From positions 1 to 64,000 of the forward strand of contig JAFWXL010000050.1 in NCBI GenBank assembly GCA_017545905.1: DNA of 64,000 nt. The letters run 5' to 3'. Position numbers and translations under genes: made by a program. Shown one piece after another: positions 16,162-31,100 of this stretch. The notes beneath the pieces were generated by a model. The model was not told where the DNA came from, made no database searches, and saw only the letters and a list, made by a program, of their open reading frames with translations. Position 1 is the stretch's first letter, and every line of letters starts with the position of its first letter. Origin of the DNA: Clostridia bacterium (GTDB taxonomy: Bacteria > Bacillota > Clostridia > Christensenellales > Aristaeellaceae).

Positions 16162-19100
16162 ATGAAACGCTTCGAACAATATGCAATTCAGAAAATGGTG
16201 GCTTGGCTGCTTGCAGTCACGCTTGTTTTCGGTGCCGGCATTCTGCCCGCCGGTTCTCTGACGGCATACGCCGAAGGCGAAGACACCCAGACGGCTTCCG
16301 CAGAATCCGTCGTTGCGACGCCGACTGAAGCGCCGGTTATTCCTGCCTCCGTACCGGATCCGACCGCTGCGCCCACAGCTGCTCCGACCGCTGCGCCTAC
16401 GGCCGCTCCGACCGCTGCGCCCACGGCTGCTCCGACCGCTGCGCCCACGGCTGCTCCGACTGCTGCGCCCACGGCTGCTCCGACCGCTGCGCCCACGGCT
16501 GCTCCGACTGCTGCGCCCACGGTTGCTCCGACCGCTGCGCCTACGGCTGCAACAGTTTCCGAGGTGACCACTGAGCCGACCAACGAGCCCACCGTTGAGC
16601 CCACCGTCGAACCGACCGTTGAGCCCACCATCGAGCCCACTGTTGAACCGACCGCCGAGCCGACCGCCGAGCCCACTGTTGAGCCCACTGTTGAGCCCAC
16701 TGTTGAACCGACTGCCGAGCCGACCAACGAGCCCACTGTTGAGCCCACCGTTGAGCCGACCGTTGAGCCCACCGTCGAACCGACCGTTGAGCCCACCGTC
16801 GAACCCACTGTTGAACCGACCGCCGAGCCCACCATTGAGCCGACCGTCGAACCGACTGCCGAGCCGACCGTCGAACCGACTGCCGAGCCGGCTCCCGTTG
16901 AAGCGCTCACGCTCAATCTTTCCACCGGCAATTTCTACGCGACCGTCGATGTGGCCGCGATGCATTACCGTGCCGAAGTCACCGGCGGCGTCGCTCCGTA
17001 CACCGTCACCTTCAGCGTGTCCCACAGGGGCAATCATGCTTTCTCCGACAGTGCTGTCATGACGGAAGCCGGCGTGTATACCTTCAGCTACATGCCCTCC
17101 CGCTCCGGCGATCACACCGTGACGGTCACCGTCACCGATGCCACCGGCAAAGTAAACGACGAGACCGCCGTCATGCCGGTCTCCTATATCGAGTACGAAA
17201 ACGAAAAAACCTGGTCGCAGAGCGTGAGCGGCGCCCGCATCACGGGCGACTGGCGCGAGGATCTCGTTTCCGTCGCGCTCACGCAGCTCGGCGTTGAGGA
17301 GAGCGAGCGCAACTTCATCGTCGATGAAAACGGCCGCCACGGCTATACCCGCTACGGCGACTGGTACGGCGCCGATTACGGCGAGTGGTGCGCAACCTTC
17401 ATCTCCTTCTGTCTGCGCTATGCGGGCATTTCCGACAGGCAGTTCCCGTACGAGGCAAGCGTACCTAATTATAAGGAAGAACTCCGCGCCATCGGCGTCT
17501 ATGTCGACGATGAGGATAGCTATATCCCGGTCAAGGGCGATCTGATCTTCTTCAACTGGGAAGGCGACGCCAGACCCGAGCATATGGGCATCGTCACCGG
17601 CTGCAGCGACGGCCGCGTGCAGACCATCCAGGGCAACAGCGGCGACAAGGTTGCCGCGCATGATTACTCCCTCAGGGACAACTGCATCGTCGGCTATGGC
17701 TCCATGACCATGGCCATGGACCGCGCAGGCATTCTGGGCGACTTTGATCAGATCGACGTCACCCTGCCGCTGGTCCAGCCGGACGCCACGCCTGCACCCG
17801 ATCAGATCGACGAGACGCTCGTTCTGATTCCGACTGAAAACAGCTTTAAGCGCTATACCGCCTACACCAATAAGCCGGCCGTCAACCTGCGCAGCAAGAC
17901 CTCCGTCAACAGCAACGCGCTGGAGCAGCTCAAGCAGGGTACCGAGGTGACCGTTGTCGGCAGCGAAGAGAGCAACGGCGAAACCTGGCTGAAGGTTCTC
18001 GTCGGAGACGAGCAGGGCTACATCCGCGCGGATCTGCTCACCGCTCAGGCTGTCGAGCCGGAGATCACCGCAACGCCGGAAGTCACTGCGACCCCCGAAG
18101 TCACCGCGACCCCCGAAGTCACCGCGACCCCCGAAGTCACCGCAACGCCGGTTGTCACTGAAATTACGGAAGTGACTGAGACTCCGGTCGTCACCGCAAC
18201 CCCGGTCGTTACTGCGACCCCGGCGCCCGTGTGCACCTGCGGCGCCGAGGCGGACGAGCAGGGCGAAACCGTGCACGCCGAGGACTGCGCCTGCTACGAA
18301 GAGCTGTCCTTTGTTCCGGTCGTCACCGCAACCCCGGAAGCGACCGCCGAGCCGGAAGTGACCGCAACCCCGGCTGCTGAAATCGAAGAGGATCTGCTCT
18401 TCTCTCTGAACAGCGCCGTCGAAGCGACCGCAACCCCGGCTGCTCCCGAAGCCGACGAAACCCCGGAAGCGACTGTCGCTCCTGCCGTGTGTACCTGCGA
18501 AGCCGCCGCCGATGATCTCGGCGTAATCACACACGCCGAAGGCTGCGCGCTGCTCGCCGTGGTCGAAGCGGCCGCAACCCCGGCTGCTCCCGAAGCCGAC
18601 GAAACCCCGGAAGCGACTGCCGCTCCTGCCGTGTGTACCTGCGACGCCATCGCCGATGAAAACGGCGTGATCACACACGCCGAAGGCTGCGCGCTGCTCG
18701 CCGCGGTCGAAGCGACCGCAACCCCGGCTGCTCCTGAAGCCGACGAAACCCCGGAAGCGACTGCCGCTCCTGCCGTGTGTACCTGCGAAGCCATCGCCGA
18801 TGAAAACGGCGTGATCACCCACGCCGAGGACTGCGCGCTGCTCGCCGCGGTCGAAGCAACCGCAACCCCGGCTGCTCCTGAAGCTGCCGAAGCGCCCGAA
18901 GAGGACCTTCTGTGCGCGTGCGGCCTGCCGCATGATCACGAAAGCGATTGTCTGATTCAGGAAGAATCCGACAGCTTCGAAGGCGCCATTGGCGAAACCG
19001 CCGAGTTCACCGTCAAGGGACTGCCCGGCGCTGTGTATCAGTGGCAGCGCAAGCCCATCGGCGCAGACGACGACGCATGGGAGAATATCACCAGCGAGCA

Positions 19101-22100
19101 GATCGCATCCGGCTTTGACACGCCGACGCTTCGCGTGCTCGTCACCGAAGACAGCGCCAACTATGTCTATCGCTGCTGCGTGAGCATCGAGCTGCCCGTT
19201 GAGCAGGAGGAGACGGAGGAATCCCTCATCGTCTCCCTGCTGGATCTGCTGGTTCCGGCGGCCTGCGCGGAAACGACGAAGGTCTATACCAGCGTATCCG
19301 ATGAATTCGGCATCACTGCCACAAGCTCTGATACCAAGGCCAGCGTGACCGGCCTCGCTGACGGCGATATCATTCAGATCACGAATGCGTCCTATCAGAT
19401 CAACAGCGGCACGCCGGTCGAATTTTCCAGCGCCGACAGCCGTGTGCTCGGCGGCTCCAACGACAGCGCAATTTTCATCGTCTTTGGCAATGCCAGCAGC
19501 ACGTCCGGCGTTCAGGCTCATCTTGACGCCATCTCTGCTCCGGCATCCCAGACAAGCGTTTACAAGAATACTGCCGCAGAGCTGACCATCCAGACCGAAA
19601 GCACGCTGGGCGCCATCACGCTTGGAGACGGCTCCACTCTGGTTCTCAATCTGCAGGCTCCGCTGACTGCCGGTGCGGTCACGGTGCCCTCCGGCACTGT
19701 GCTGCGCGTGCAGACCAACGGTTTTGCTTTCAGCGCAGCCTCCATCTCCGGCGAGGGCAGCGTGGAGATCACCGGCAGCGGCACAGCAACCGTGTCGGGC
19801 GATATCGCCGCGGGCAGCATCGCCATCACCGGCGCGACCGCTGCAGCCGGAAACATTCAGGCCGGCAGCACGCTGACCATCGGCGGCGGCGCGAAGGTGT
19901 CCACCATCAGCGGCACGGGCGTCATCGCCTCCGAAGACAGCATCACGGCAGAAAATGCAGCCGTGAGCAATGCCTCCCTCTTCGGCGTGAATGCCGCCTC
20001 CGGCGAGCATGTCATGACGCTGGGAAGCGGGGTTGATCTGTCGGGCATCACCCATGTCGGCGTCTCGCCGGATTCCAATGCCGTCGTTACCCTTGATGAC
20101 GCCGGCAATGCCAGCCGTGCCAACGTGCTTTACGTGCGCGACTATGCGATCACCTTTATGTCCGACGGCAGTCCGGTGACTGCCATCCCCGTGCCCGGCA
20201 GCGATGAGATGCTCCAGCTGCCCACCGCGTACCGCGCAAAGAGCGACCTGCTCAATGCGCACACCGTTCTGGGCATGCACACCGGCGGCGCTTATGAAGA
20301 GGAAGAAATCGACCTGACCGGTTTCCTCGTCAGCAAGCAGTACTACGACTTCAAGGGCTGGACATTCTCCAGCGTGGAGGGAGACGCTGTGCACAGCTTT
20401 GAGCAGAGCAGCGAGCCCTTCACCGGCAAGATTGGCGATCAGACGCTGACCGCCGTGTTCGCGCCGCAGAAGATCATGCTGACCATCATGCTCAACAACG
20501 GCGACGAGACCGTCTACCTGACGATGGGCGATGAGAGCAACGACCAGAGCCCGCTGTACGTGGATGAATCCGTCTCCCTTTACGGCGGCGAATTCGTCTC
20601 CCCGTTCATCTTCGGCAAGGACTTCAACGGCTTCACCGAGCGCCTTGAACCGGAGGACGGCGACGTGCATTACGGCCTCTCCGGCACGCCCGATTACACG
20701 GTAACCGTCGGCACGGAGCGCACGGACGCAAGCGGCTATCACACCCGCACGCTCTATGCGCAGTGGGCTCCGGTCGAACTGGCCGTCAAGTTCAAGGTGC
20801 TGGATCTGGCGGCCGATATGACCGAGATCAGCTTTGACGGCGGCGCTACCTATAAGAAGATCGCCGAAATGGCCGATCCGTCCAAGGGCATCATCTGGGA
20901 CAGCGCCAACTCGGAGCTGACCCTCGGCGTCACCACCTACGGCCAGACGCTGGGCAGCTTCCTGACCGGCGTTGACGCAGGCTGGACGTCTCTCCCGCTC
21001 CTCAGGGATGCGACGACCACCTCGATCCCGCTGCAGTTCAGCCGCTGGGCCTCCATCTACGATTCCTTCGTCGAGGTCACGACCGACAAGCAGATCATTG
21101 AAGGCGAAGGCGAGCTCCTGCGCGTCAACAATCGCGATGCGGAAAACCAGGCCAAGATGGCTTCCACCGGCCTGACGCTGTATTCCACGTGGACCAACGC
21201 CCTCTACACGCTGACCACCGATACGCATGCCAGCTGGAAGATCTTCGTCAACGGCGTTGAAACCACGCCCAAGGACGGCAAGATCACTGTCAGCGGCGGC
21301 GACTACATCACCTATCAGCGCTCCGCCAGCGACAATAACACGACCATGGCCTATTGGACGCTCACCTGCGCTGTGCCGGAAGCCAACAGCGGCAGCCAGA
21401 CCATCTATCCCATCGAGGGTCCGCGCGTGATTGACGGCGTGTATACCACGTCCGATCCCTCTCCGTACCACTACACCTTCCAGATGCCCTTCAGCGATGT
21501 GACGGCGAAGTACGAAGGCGCCGCCAAGAGGTGGGATACAGCCCTTGGCGATTACCACTTCACCGACGTGACCCTCAACGGTCAGACGTCCTTCGGCTTC
21601 TATATCAATACGATCTACATGCAGGATCACAAACAGATCCACCGCTGGCCGACCAACACGGTCAACTTCTACAGCTCTGAAGAGACTGCCCACCAGATCA
21701 AGGTGGACCGCTCGATGAACCTGTATCTGGATGCTGTGAAGCTTTCTGCGCGTGTGGGCGCTGCCGATGCGCTGAACATGGCGAACTACGGCTACACCAT
21801 TCCGTCCTCGGCGCAGTACGGCCGCAGCCATGGCAACATCATCTTTGACAACTATACAGGCAACACAAACGGACAGACGCTGTATCTGTATCTGACGGAC
21901 ACAAACCGCATCTACCTTATCCAAACGTCAGCTTACGACACATCAGTCAATGATACCGCCGTTACCAAAAGCACGCTGAATGTCCGCAACGGCAAGCTGC
22001 AGATGTCCTCCATGGTCTGGAAGGGTACAATCAATTTCAAGAATGTCGATCTCAGCGACATCGAGAATGCTGCAGGCGAGATGATCGTCTTTGCCAACTC

Positions 22101-25100
22101 CACCAATCTGACCTTTGAGGGCAAAAGCGGCAAGATCAACACCAGCCGCTCTATCTACCAGCGCAGCGGCGTCTCTCATCCGATTACCGGCAGCTACGGC
22201 AACGGTAACTCTTCCTATTATACCGACCTCGCCGAGCTGAACGTCGGCGGCCGGATATTCGGCGCCTTCGTAAAGATCACCAATATCGATGATGTCCGCA
22301 TCAGCGAAGTGATCACCGGCTATCACTCCCAGATCAACAACTGTGAGAACTTCAAAACCGGCCGCATTCAGATGACGTCCAGCGCGAACTTCGGCTACTC
22401 GGCTGCATGGAATCAGGCCTTCATCAAGGACTCCGACGTCACCATCGATCCGGACATGCTGTGTACGGAAGGCGCGCCCTCCGGCTACGGCGGACCGCGT
22501 ATCCTTGTCGAGAACGGCACGCTGACCGCGCCGCAGATGTGGGTCAACGGCAGCCTGTCCCTGCGGGACAACGCCGTCGTCACCATCACAGGCGATCTCA
22601 AGCCGCCTGTATTTGCAAGCGGCAAAACCGGCACGCTCTACAACGGCGATACGGCGCTGAACCGCTTCTACATCGACGTCACCGGCGGCTCCAAGCTGAA
22701 GCTCGGCGGCATCAATGGCGGCAGCGCATTCGGCATCGATAATTCGGATGCGCACGTAAGCGTATACGGCGAGGACAGCTCCATTGAGATCGGCAGCAGC
22801 GTCCATCTGCGCAACGACGTGACGGTATCTCAGGGTGCGACGATGACCGTCCACGGCGATCTGACCGTGGAGCGCGATCTGTACGTCGGCACGCAGACGA
22901 TCTTTACGACGGAAAACAGCAGCAATAGCGCGCGCACCACGTCGACCACCGTCGCCAATACGGCAGGCACACTGACCGCCGACAACATCTATCACGTTGG
23001 CAGCGGCACGGTGCTCGCCGAGGATGACTGGCCGCGCTACAGGCGCATGGGCTTCTCCGGGCTGAGCACGGTGACCGTGGCTGAAAACGGCGTGATCGGA
23101 TCGAAGACCGACGCCGACCGCACAGACGTCATCTATCCGCGCAGCGCAGCCGGTCAGGCGCTCGATCTCAACGACGCCTCCGTCAAGCGCGATATCCTCG
23201 TGCGCTATGAGATGCCTGACGGCTATTCGACGACCAACACCACCAATATCCGTCTGATCGACGACGTCTCTCAGGACAGCGTTACGCTCTCTGCGCCCAT
23301 CTTTGACACAGAAAGCGGTGCGCCGAATCTGAATCTGAACGCGAACAGCTGGTATCTGGTTCGCGAGAATCTCAGCGACATGCCGCTGAGCGGATGGACG
23401 CTTTCGTCCACGGCCTTCGTTGATCGTACGGACAGCACCGAGACTGTACCTTACGGCGAAACAGCTCCCGTGCAGCGTGCCGTCATCGTCGCCAAGCCGA
23501 CGGATTCCATGATCAGCGCGAAGTTCGATCCCGAGGCAAACGCCAAGGTTGAATACCTTGACGAGAATGACAACACGTGGAAGCCCGCCACAGAATCCGA
23601 CGGCTACCTGAAGGTACCCTATGGCTCTCAGGTCCGCGTCACCGCCAATCCGGACTACGTCGATCATGTCGTCGCGATGACGATCATGGACGTCGGCAAC
23701 TTCTCTAACTACGAGAACATGGAACCCGAGCAGGCTGCCGGCGGCGGCTGCGAGTATACCTTCTATGCCAAGGCCGCGAACATCACGCTGCATGTGGAGA
23801 AGGAGATCGAGCTGTATCTGGATCGATCCAACATCATCACCGGCAGCGAGAGTGACAAGGACGGCTTCTGGCTGAGCGAGAAGAAACCCACATTCTTCAA
23901 CTATGCGGGCGACTTCCTGATCACCCAGCGCGATCCCAATGCCAAAAGTGCCTATACCTTGACAATTGAAGACAATAATGACGACGGTCCGAAGGTGACC
24001 ATGACCGGTATCGACGTTGTCACGGATGCCAGCATGAATACTGCCGTATTTGATAACGGCGGCGAAATCAACCTCAGGGGCGAAAACTCCATCCGCAACA
24101 TCGTGACAAGGGGCAATTCCCTGTCGATCGTCGGCGCCGAGGATGCGGTCACCACCATCAAACTCAATACGCTGTTCGGTCAGAACTATAACACGATCTT
24201 CGGCAGCACCGCCACCACCACCGGCACGCTGTCCATCACCGGCGGCAAGATTATTACCGATACCGTTCGCAGGTATGGCAATAGTAGCGCTTATATGTTC
24301 CGCATGCCGGGCGGTAATATCACGATGACCGACGTGGAGATGGAATCCAATGCAGCCGGCGGCGGTTATTACCTGTTCTACACCACAAATACGATCCTGC
24401 TTGACGGATGCAAGTTTACTCTTGAGGATACGCCGACGTCGAATGCCTTCTACGGCAACACGCTCAAGCTGGTCAACGGCTCGGATATGTATTTCAAGAC
24501 GGTCTCAACCGACGTCTCCATGCCGGAATACAGCTGGGTGTTTTCGATCTACAACCTCGAGCTGGATAACAGCACCATCACGGCGGTTGACGGCGAGAGC
24601 GAAACGCTGAAAACGGCAGCTTCCGGCTTCAGAACCGCGCTCAATATCAGGCTGACCAACGGTGCAAATCTCTATGCCGGCCATCCGCTCTTCGTCAACT
24701 CGGTCAACGTGGACAGCGGCAGCACGCTGCATGTCAAGGATGAGGACCGCGGCTATGTGCTGGCAGCCAAGCAGATCACGACCTCGGGCGACATCGAAGC
24801 CGGATGGGTGATTGTCAGTAACTTCGGTACTGCTCCCCTCTCCTACGCGGTCGACTTTGCTGATCAGAATCTCTACACCGGCGGCACGCTGACCGTCAAC
24901 GGCGGCAGCGTCAAGGCCATCGGCGGCGAGCTCAAGTATTACAATCAGACGGTGGATACCCGCAGCGTGACCGCAGGCGCAATCGGCGGCAACGGCGCAG
25001 CCGTTACCATCAACGGCGGTACGGTCGACGCGGCGCTGATCGGCGACCCGGGCTATGCCGTGGGCAATGCCCATCCATACGGCATCTTCCGCGATGTTGA

Positions 25101-28100
25101 ACCGACCCCGGCCACCAGCGTCACCATCACCGGCGGCAACGTCAATACGACCGGCGCGCTCTCTGCAGAGCTGGGCACTGTGACCATCTCCGGCGGTTCC
25201 ACGAAGGTCGGCAGCATCGTCGCCGACGGCGGCGCCGTCACCATCACCGGCGCAAACAAGGGCGTCAACGCACCCAAATTCCCGGATGATGATACGGTTT
25301 CTGTCGGCGTGTATGCCACCCAGTCCATCAAAGCGGCTGATCTGAGCATCACCGGCGGCGCCGTCGTCGCCACACCGCAGGCCTTCACCAATGCCAGCGG
25401 CGAGGGCAGCATGACGGTCACCTCCAAGGAGCAGGGCACCATGCTCTATACCAATAACTACGGCTCCAACGGCACGCTCAGCAGTACCATCAAGCTGGAC
25501 ATCGATCCCGAATGCATCAGCGGCGTGGGCAACAGCCCGGTCAACTACACGCTCTCCACGATTCCCGACGAGGTCAACCCGGACAATGCGGTAAACAATT
25601 CGTCCAACCCGCCGAGCTTTGTGGTTCTCACCGAAACCTTTGACCTGACCAACGAGGAGCACTACGCCAAGCTCTATCCGGCCAGCTATCCCGGCTGGAA
25701 CTTTGCAGGCTGGTTTGCAGACCCCGCGCTGACGCAGGAGCTCAAGCGCTCTGCCGACAACACAAGCTGGATGATCCCCAGAAACAACGCCAACGAGGTT
25801 GAGGTATACGCAGGCTGGACGCGCAAGCTGGTCGGCTTTGACCTGTATGCTTCCGACGCCGAAGACGCCGCGAAGCTCAACGACGAACCGATCTACATCC
25901 CGTATGAAGCCAATCTGCTCGGCACCGGCGGCATCGTGCAGACGGATTATATCCGCGGCGATGAAACGGTTGCCACGCTGTCCTTCGAGCCTGCGGTTGC
26001 CTCTCTGGCAGGCGCAGCCGTCGTATCGAATACCCAGACGCTCACGCTCCCGATTGTCAGCTACTACGAGGAGAACGGCAGCAAGCCGCTGCGCCTCAAT
26101 GCCAGCTGGACGAAGAGAAGCAACTACGTCTACATGTATCTGATGCGGCCGGACGCTGTGCGACCGAAGGGCGCGCGCTTTGGCGAAGGATATACCGCCT
26201 CGGCCAATACCAACGGCTATGTACGCGCGTTTATCCAGTTCCAGCAGAAGCTCTCCAGCGGTACCTATGACAGCATCGAAGGTCTGCCCGTCGCTCAGGC
26301 GCCCGGCTATACCTTCAACGGCTGGCATGCACAGCCTGAAGACGCCGTTATTGACAGCAACACCATCTTTGATGCCGAATCTCCGGTAGAATATTACGCC
26401 AAGTGGACGCCCAACACCTATCCGATCCGCTTCAATGCAGGCGACGACGGCATGATCACGCTTGCCAATGAAATCCCTGACGCGAATGCGGCGAAGACGG
26501 TGGACGGCTCCGTGGTCTACGATGAGATCATCGCATCCACGTGGATTGCCAACGGCGAATCCGCTGAAAACGGCTCCCTGCCGTACGCGTGGAAGCCCGG
26601 TTACGTCTTTGACGGCTGGTACGACAGCGCAGGCAAGAAGCTCACCGCCGAAACCGTGATGAATTACATCCCGGCGGACGGCGAGTCCGTCGAATTCACG
26701 GCGAAGTACAGAGAGGCGAAGGTCACGTTCGATCTGGACGGCGGCGTGTGGAAGAACGAGCCGGACAGCAGCTTCTTCTCGCCTGAAGACGCGCTGCCGG
26801 GCGTGACCCGCGAGGGCAGCGACGGCGCGTACACCTACACCATCTACACCGCAGATCCCGACGCGCCCAACGATTACCGTCACACGCTCATGAAGAAGGG
26901 CTACACCTTCGGCGGCTGGTACGATGATCAGAACACCCTGTGGATGAACGGCCCGATGTACAACGACCTGAGCGTCACGGCCAAGTGGACGCCCAATACG
27001 TACACGCTCGAGCTGTATTCGCTCAAGGACGCAGCCACCGGCAAAAAAACCGGCTGGAATTATGAATGGCTGGCGGAATCCACGCTCAATGGCGACGTTA
27101 TCACCATCGGGAACGTCACCGTCGGGCAGCCGATCCCCGAAGCCAACTGGCCGGGCCGCGAAAGCTGGCAGATCACCTATAGCAATGGTGAACGCCTGCT
27201 GCTGGGCCTGACGTTTGCGGCGATGAACCCCAACGTCGGCGATAACTCCGATTACCCCGGTGACATCCTCAAGCTGACCAACGCCGGCCTCGTCTTCAAC
27301 AGCGAGGATACCTTCTTCCTGCCGGAGAAGGTTCCCCAGATCAAGAATTACCCGGAGGTTCCGGATTATCCGGACGGCGAGACGATCAGGCTCTACGCGC
27401 TCTATCGCGAAATCTCCCTCGTCTTTGTGGAGTACCTCAAGACCGACACGGAGATCATCGAGAATGTGCTGGCGGTCTGCGACTGGAATTCGTACATCGA
27501 GCCGCCTTCCGCGCCGGATCACAATGGCTACAAGCTGATCAACTGGCGCGTGAACGGCCCCGACGCGACGGACATCTATACCAATGAGGATGATCTCAGC
27601 ACCGCAGGCGATGAAAGCTACGATGCGCGCAAGGGTGACTTCAAGATACAGGCAGCAGAACGGGGCGTTTACGACATCATGGTCTATACCGCGTATCGAC
27701 CGCAGATGGATCTCTATATGAGCGTAACCGCCACCGCCGGTCTGGAGGCCAACGCCAGCGGCAGACTGCACAAGTCCGCTCCGCTCCCGGTCAGCTTCGT
27801 TCAGAATCCGTTCCAGTACAGGGTGGATCTCTCTGATCTCTCTCCTTCCGATGATCTCTCTCTGGTGCTGCCCGGCGATCTGGATCCGCATGCTGACAGC
27901 GATACGGCCAACAGCACGTTTGCTCTGAGCATGATGCTCACCAACAGCACGGGCAATTCCCGTACGATTGATCTGCTCTTCAGCAGCGACGACAATTTCA
28001 CGGCAGTCAATGACTTCCGCATCGGCGCTGGCACCGAGATCACCATGTCCCTGCAGAATACCAACGCGCTCTCTGCTGACACCAACTATATCGCAGAAGT

Positions 28101-31100
28101 CACCATCATCTGGGGCGACGAAGACGGTCAGAAGCTGACGATTCCTGTGACCATCAACGTCGTTCCGGCAAAGTACAACGTGACCTTTGACGCCAACCTG
28201 CCGGATGACCGCGGCGAGCTGACCGTGGAGCCCGAGGACAGCTGGTATGACGGCGGCACGCTCAGGACCATCACCACCGCGCAGACGCTCGGCAGCAAAT
28301 ACATCCTGCCCGACGCCTCCATCGCCGGATATACGTTCCTGGGCTGGAGCACCGAGCAGAAGCCTGCCGATACGGCCGATCTGATCACCAGCGGCGATCT
28401 GATGGATCTGTACGATGAGGGCAAGCTCCTCGCAGGCACGCTCTACGCGCAGCGGGAGCCCAAGAAGCACAATCTCAGCGCGGACAGCAATACGCTGACC
28501 CGCTGGGATATCACACACACCGACGTCTTCACGGCGGAGGGCAGCGCGCCTGCTGCCGGCACAGCGCTCACCAGCGCGGGTGCAGAGGTTGCATGGCGCG
28601 GCACGGTCACCGCAAAGCTGAATGCAAATACCGCAAAGCGGGACAGCTGGCCCGAATTCGTGACGGACAGCGCCGAGCCCGCGTGGTCTCTGCTCAATGC
28701 TTATCAGAGCGGCTCCGACCTGTGGTTCTCCATGCCCGATGCGGATCGCAGCCTCGTGTACAGCCGCACAAAGACGCTGGATCTGACCGATGGCTCCATC
28801 GTCATCGATGAGAACGGCTACACGCAAAACGGCGAGAGCTATACTTGGCGCGGCGACTACGTGATCATGCAGAGCAGCCCCGACGTCCCAACCGAAAACA
28901 CGCTGACCATCAACGGCCTGCAGGCCAACGATCCGGACGATGCCGACGACGACGCGACCATCACGCTGAACAAGCTGAACATCAGCGCCAATGATTCCAT
29001 CATCATCGGCGGCGATGTGAAGGTTCACATGACGGACGTCGTGACCGCCAGTCACATCCCCGTGAGCAGCGGCAGTTCGGTTGAATTCATCGGCAGCGGC
29101 GACGCCGCATTCTCCCTGACGCTCAAGGAAAACACCGGTCACGGTATCGGCGGAGAAGGCGCAAACGTCTCGCTCAGCGGCGTGGATGTTGATGCCAGCG
29201 TCGGCTCGTCCGCAATGGGCACGTATGACAAGGCAATCATCTGCGGCAGCACCGTGAACCTGAACGACGTCACCGTCACCACCACAGGCGCGCATACCCA
29301 GAGCGCGAATACCGTCAAGGGCGCAAACGTGACCATCACCGGTTCGACGCTCGAAAACATCGGCTATTCGCTGAAGGCGACCGAAAGCCTGACGATCGAT
29401 AACGCCTCTGTCAGCACCGGCGAGGCGAATCCGGCATTCCTCGACGCCCCCGCAATCCATGTGAAGAACGAGAGCGACGTGAACCTGCCCAAGAGCAATT
29501 ACAGCGGTACCCTCTACATCCACGATGCGCCTTCCATCGTCCATACGAGCGACGGACGCGTCATCGAGATGAACAACGGCAATCTGAGCATCACCGCCGA
29601 CGGCTACACGCAGGCAGACAGCTCCTTTGCCGAGGCACTGGACGAGTTCGTGTTCATCGATGCATTTGACACGTATACCGGCGCTTCCGCCGTGACGGTC
29701 AGCAGCGATGTGAACGCAACGCTCAACTCGGATACGGTCAGGGTTTCCGGCGTCACATTCGGCTCTGAATCCACCCCGGTATCGCTGACGATCGACGGCA
29801 ACGAGAATACGCTCAGCGTAACCGCAGCCGACGGCAATGTCTCCGGCAGCGTCTCCGGCGTCGGCACGCTGACGCTTGAAGATGTAACCGTCACCGGCGC
29901 AAAGGCCGTGGGCAGCACAAACGGCAGCGTGACCATCAAGGGCGACGTCAGCGTGAGCGCTGAAACCGTCGGCGCGCTCGGCGTAATCGAGGAAACGTTC
30001 ACCACAGTCACCTTTGATACCGACGCAGAACTGACCGTCACCGGCACGCTTGTGCGCGACTGGTACGATCTGGAATACCGCGATCTGCCGGACATCTACG
30101 AGCACGAGAACCCGTCGGTGCTGCGCACCACGGAGGAGAACATGAACGGCAGCGCAAGCGCCGAAATGCCCGATTACACGGTGCTCGACGCCAAGCTGAA
30201 GGCAGACGGTACGGTCGGATTCTTCAAGTACTGGTATCTCAAGCACTACAACGAGGCCACGCAGACGATCGAGGAAATCAACCTTGCGGCGAAGGACCCC
30301 GACGCTGAAGCGCCCAAGTACGATCAGCTGACCCATGCGCTGGCCACGGCGTATCACACCACGACCGGCGACAACGGCGAAACGCTGAGCAGGCCGAAGA
30401 TCATCCTGTATGCGGAGGCGGCGTTCGAGATCTTCTACGAGACGACGCTCTACGCTGTGGATGATCCTGCGAGGCTGACGGGCCTCACCGGCGATCCCGC
30501 GCCTGCGCAGACGCGCATCATCGATCTGGTTGCGGACTTTGATCTGGATCTGGCACAGCTGGGCGGCAAGACGTTCACGCTCACGTCCCAGCTCTATGAG
30601 CCGACGACCGGATTCCGGATCGAAAACGCCGAGGTTGTCGATACCCTCAAGACCGGCGCGGGCAGCGACTATGCCAACACCGTCTTCGGCATCGGCGTCA
30701 AGGTCAACGACAGCCAGGAGTCTCCCGCGGATGAGATTCCCGTGTACTGGAACGAAAGCAGCCAGCCTGCCATCACGTTCCCGGCGGAGCTCTCCGAGGG
30801 CAAGCTGACGCTGACGCTGCACAACGCCAACGCGATCACCATGACCGACACGACGGCCCCGTTTGTGGTCTGTCAGGATCTGACGAGCCCATACGGCGAC
30901 CAGATCCACCTGCGCATCAGCATCAAGCGCGTGGCCAGCCAGATCAAGGTTGCCGTTCCGCTGGTGCTGCTGATGAGGACCAACATCGAAGGCGGCTCTG
31001 TGACGCTCAAGGATGACGAGGGCAACAATCTGACCAATTACTCGATCGACAACCAGTCGGCGATGCCCATCCAGCTGGATACGGCAACGATCACCCACAA

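Noticed and set aside
16366..16894. CRISPR-like array of short repeats
   Set aside because: Units are 12 bp, contiguous, without spacers, and in frame, encoding Pro-Thr-rich linkers. No cas genes are present.
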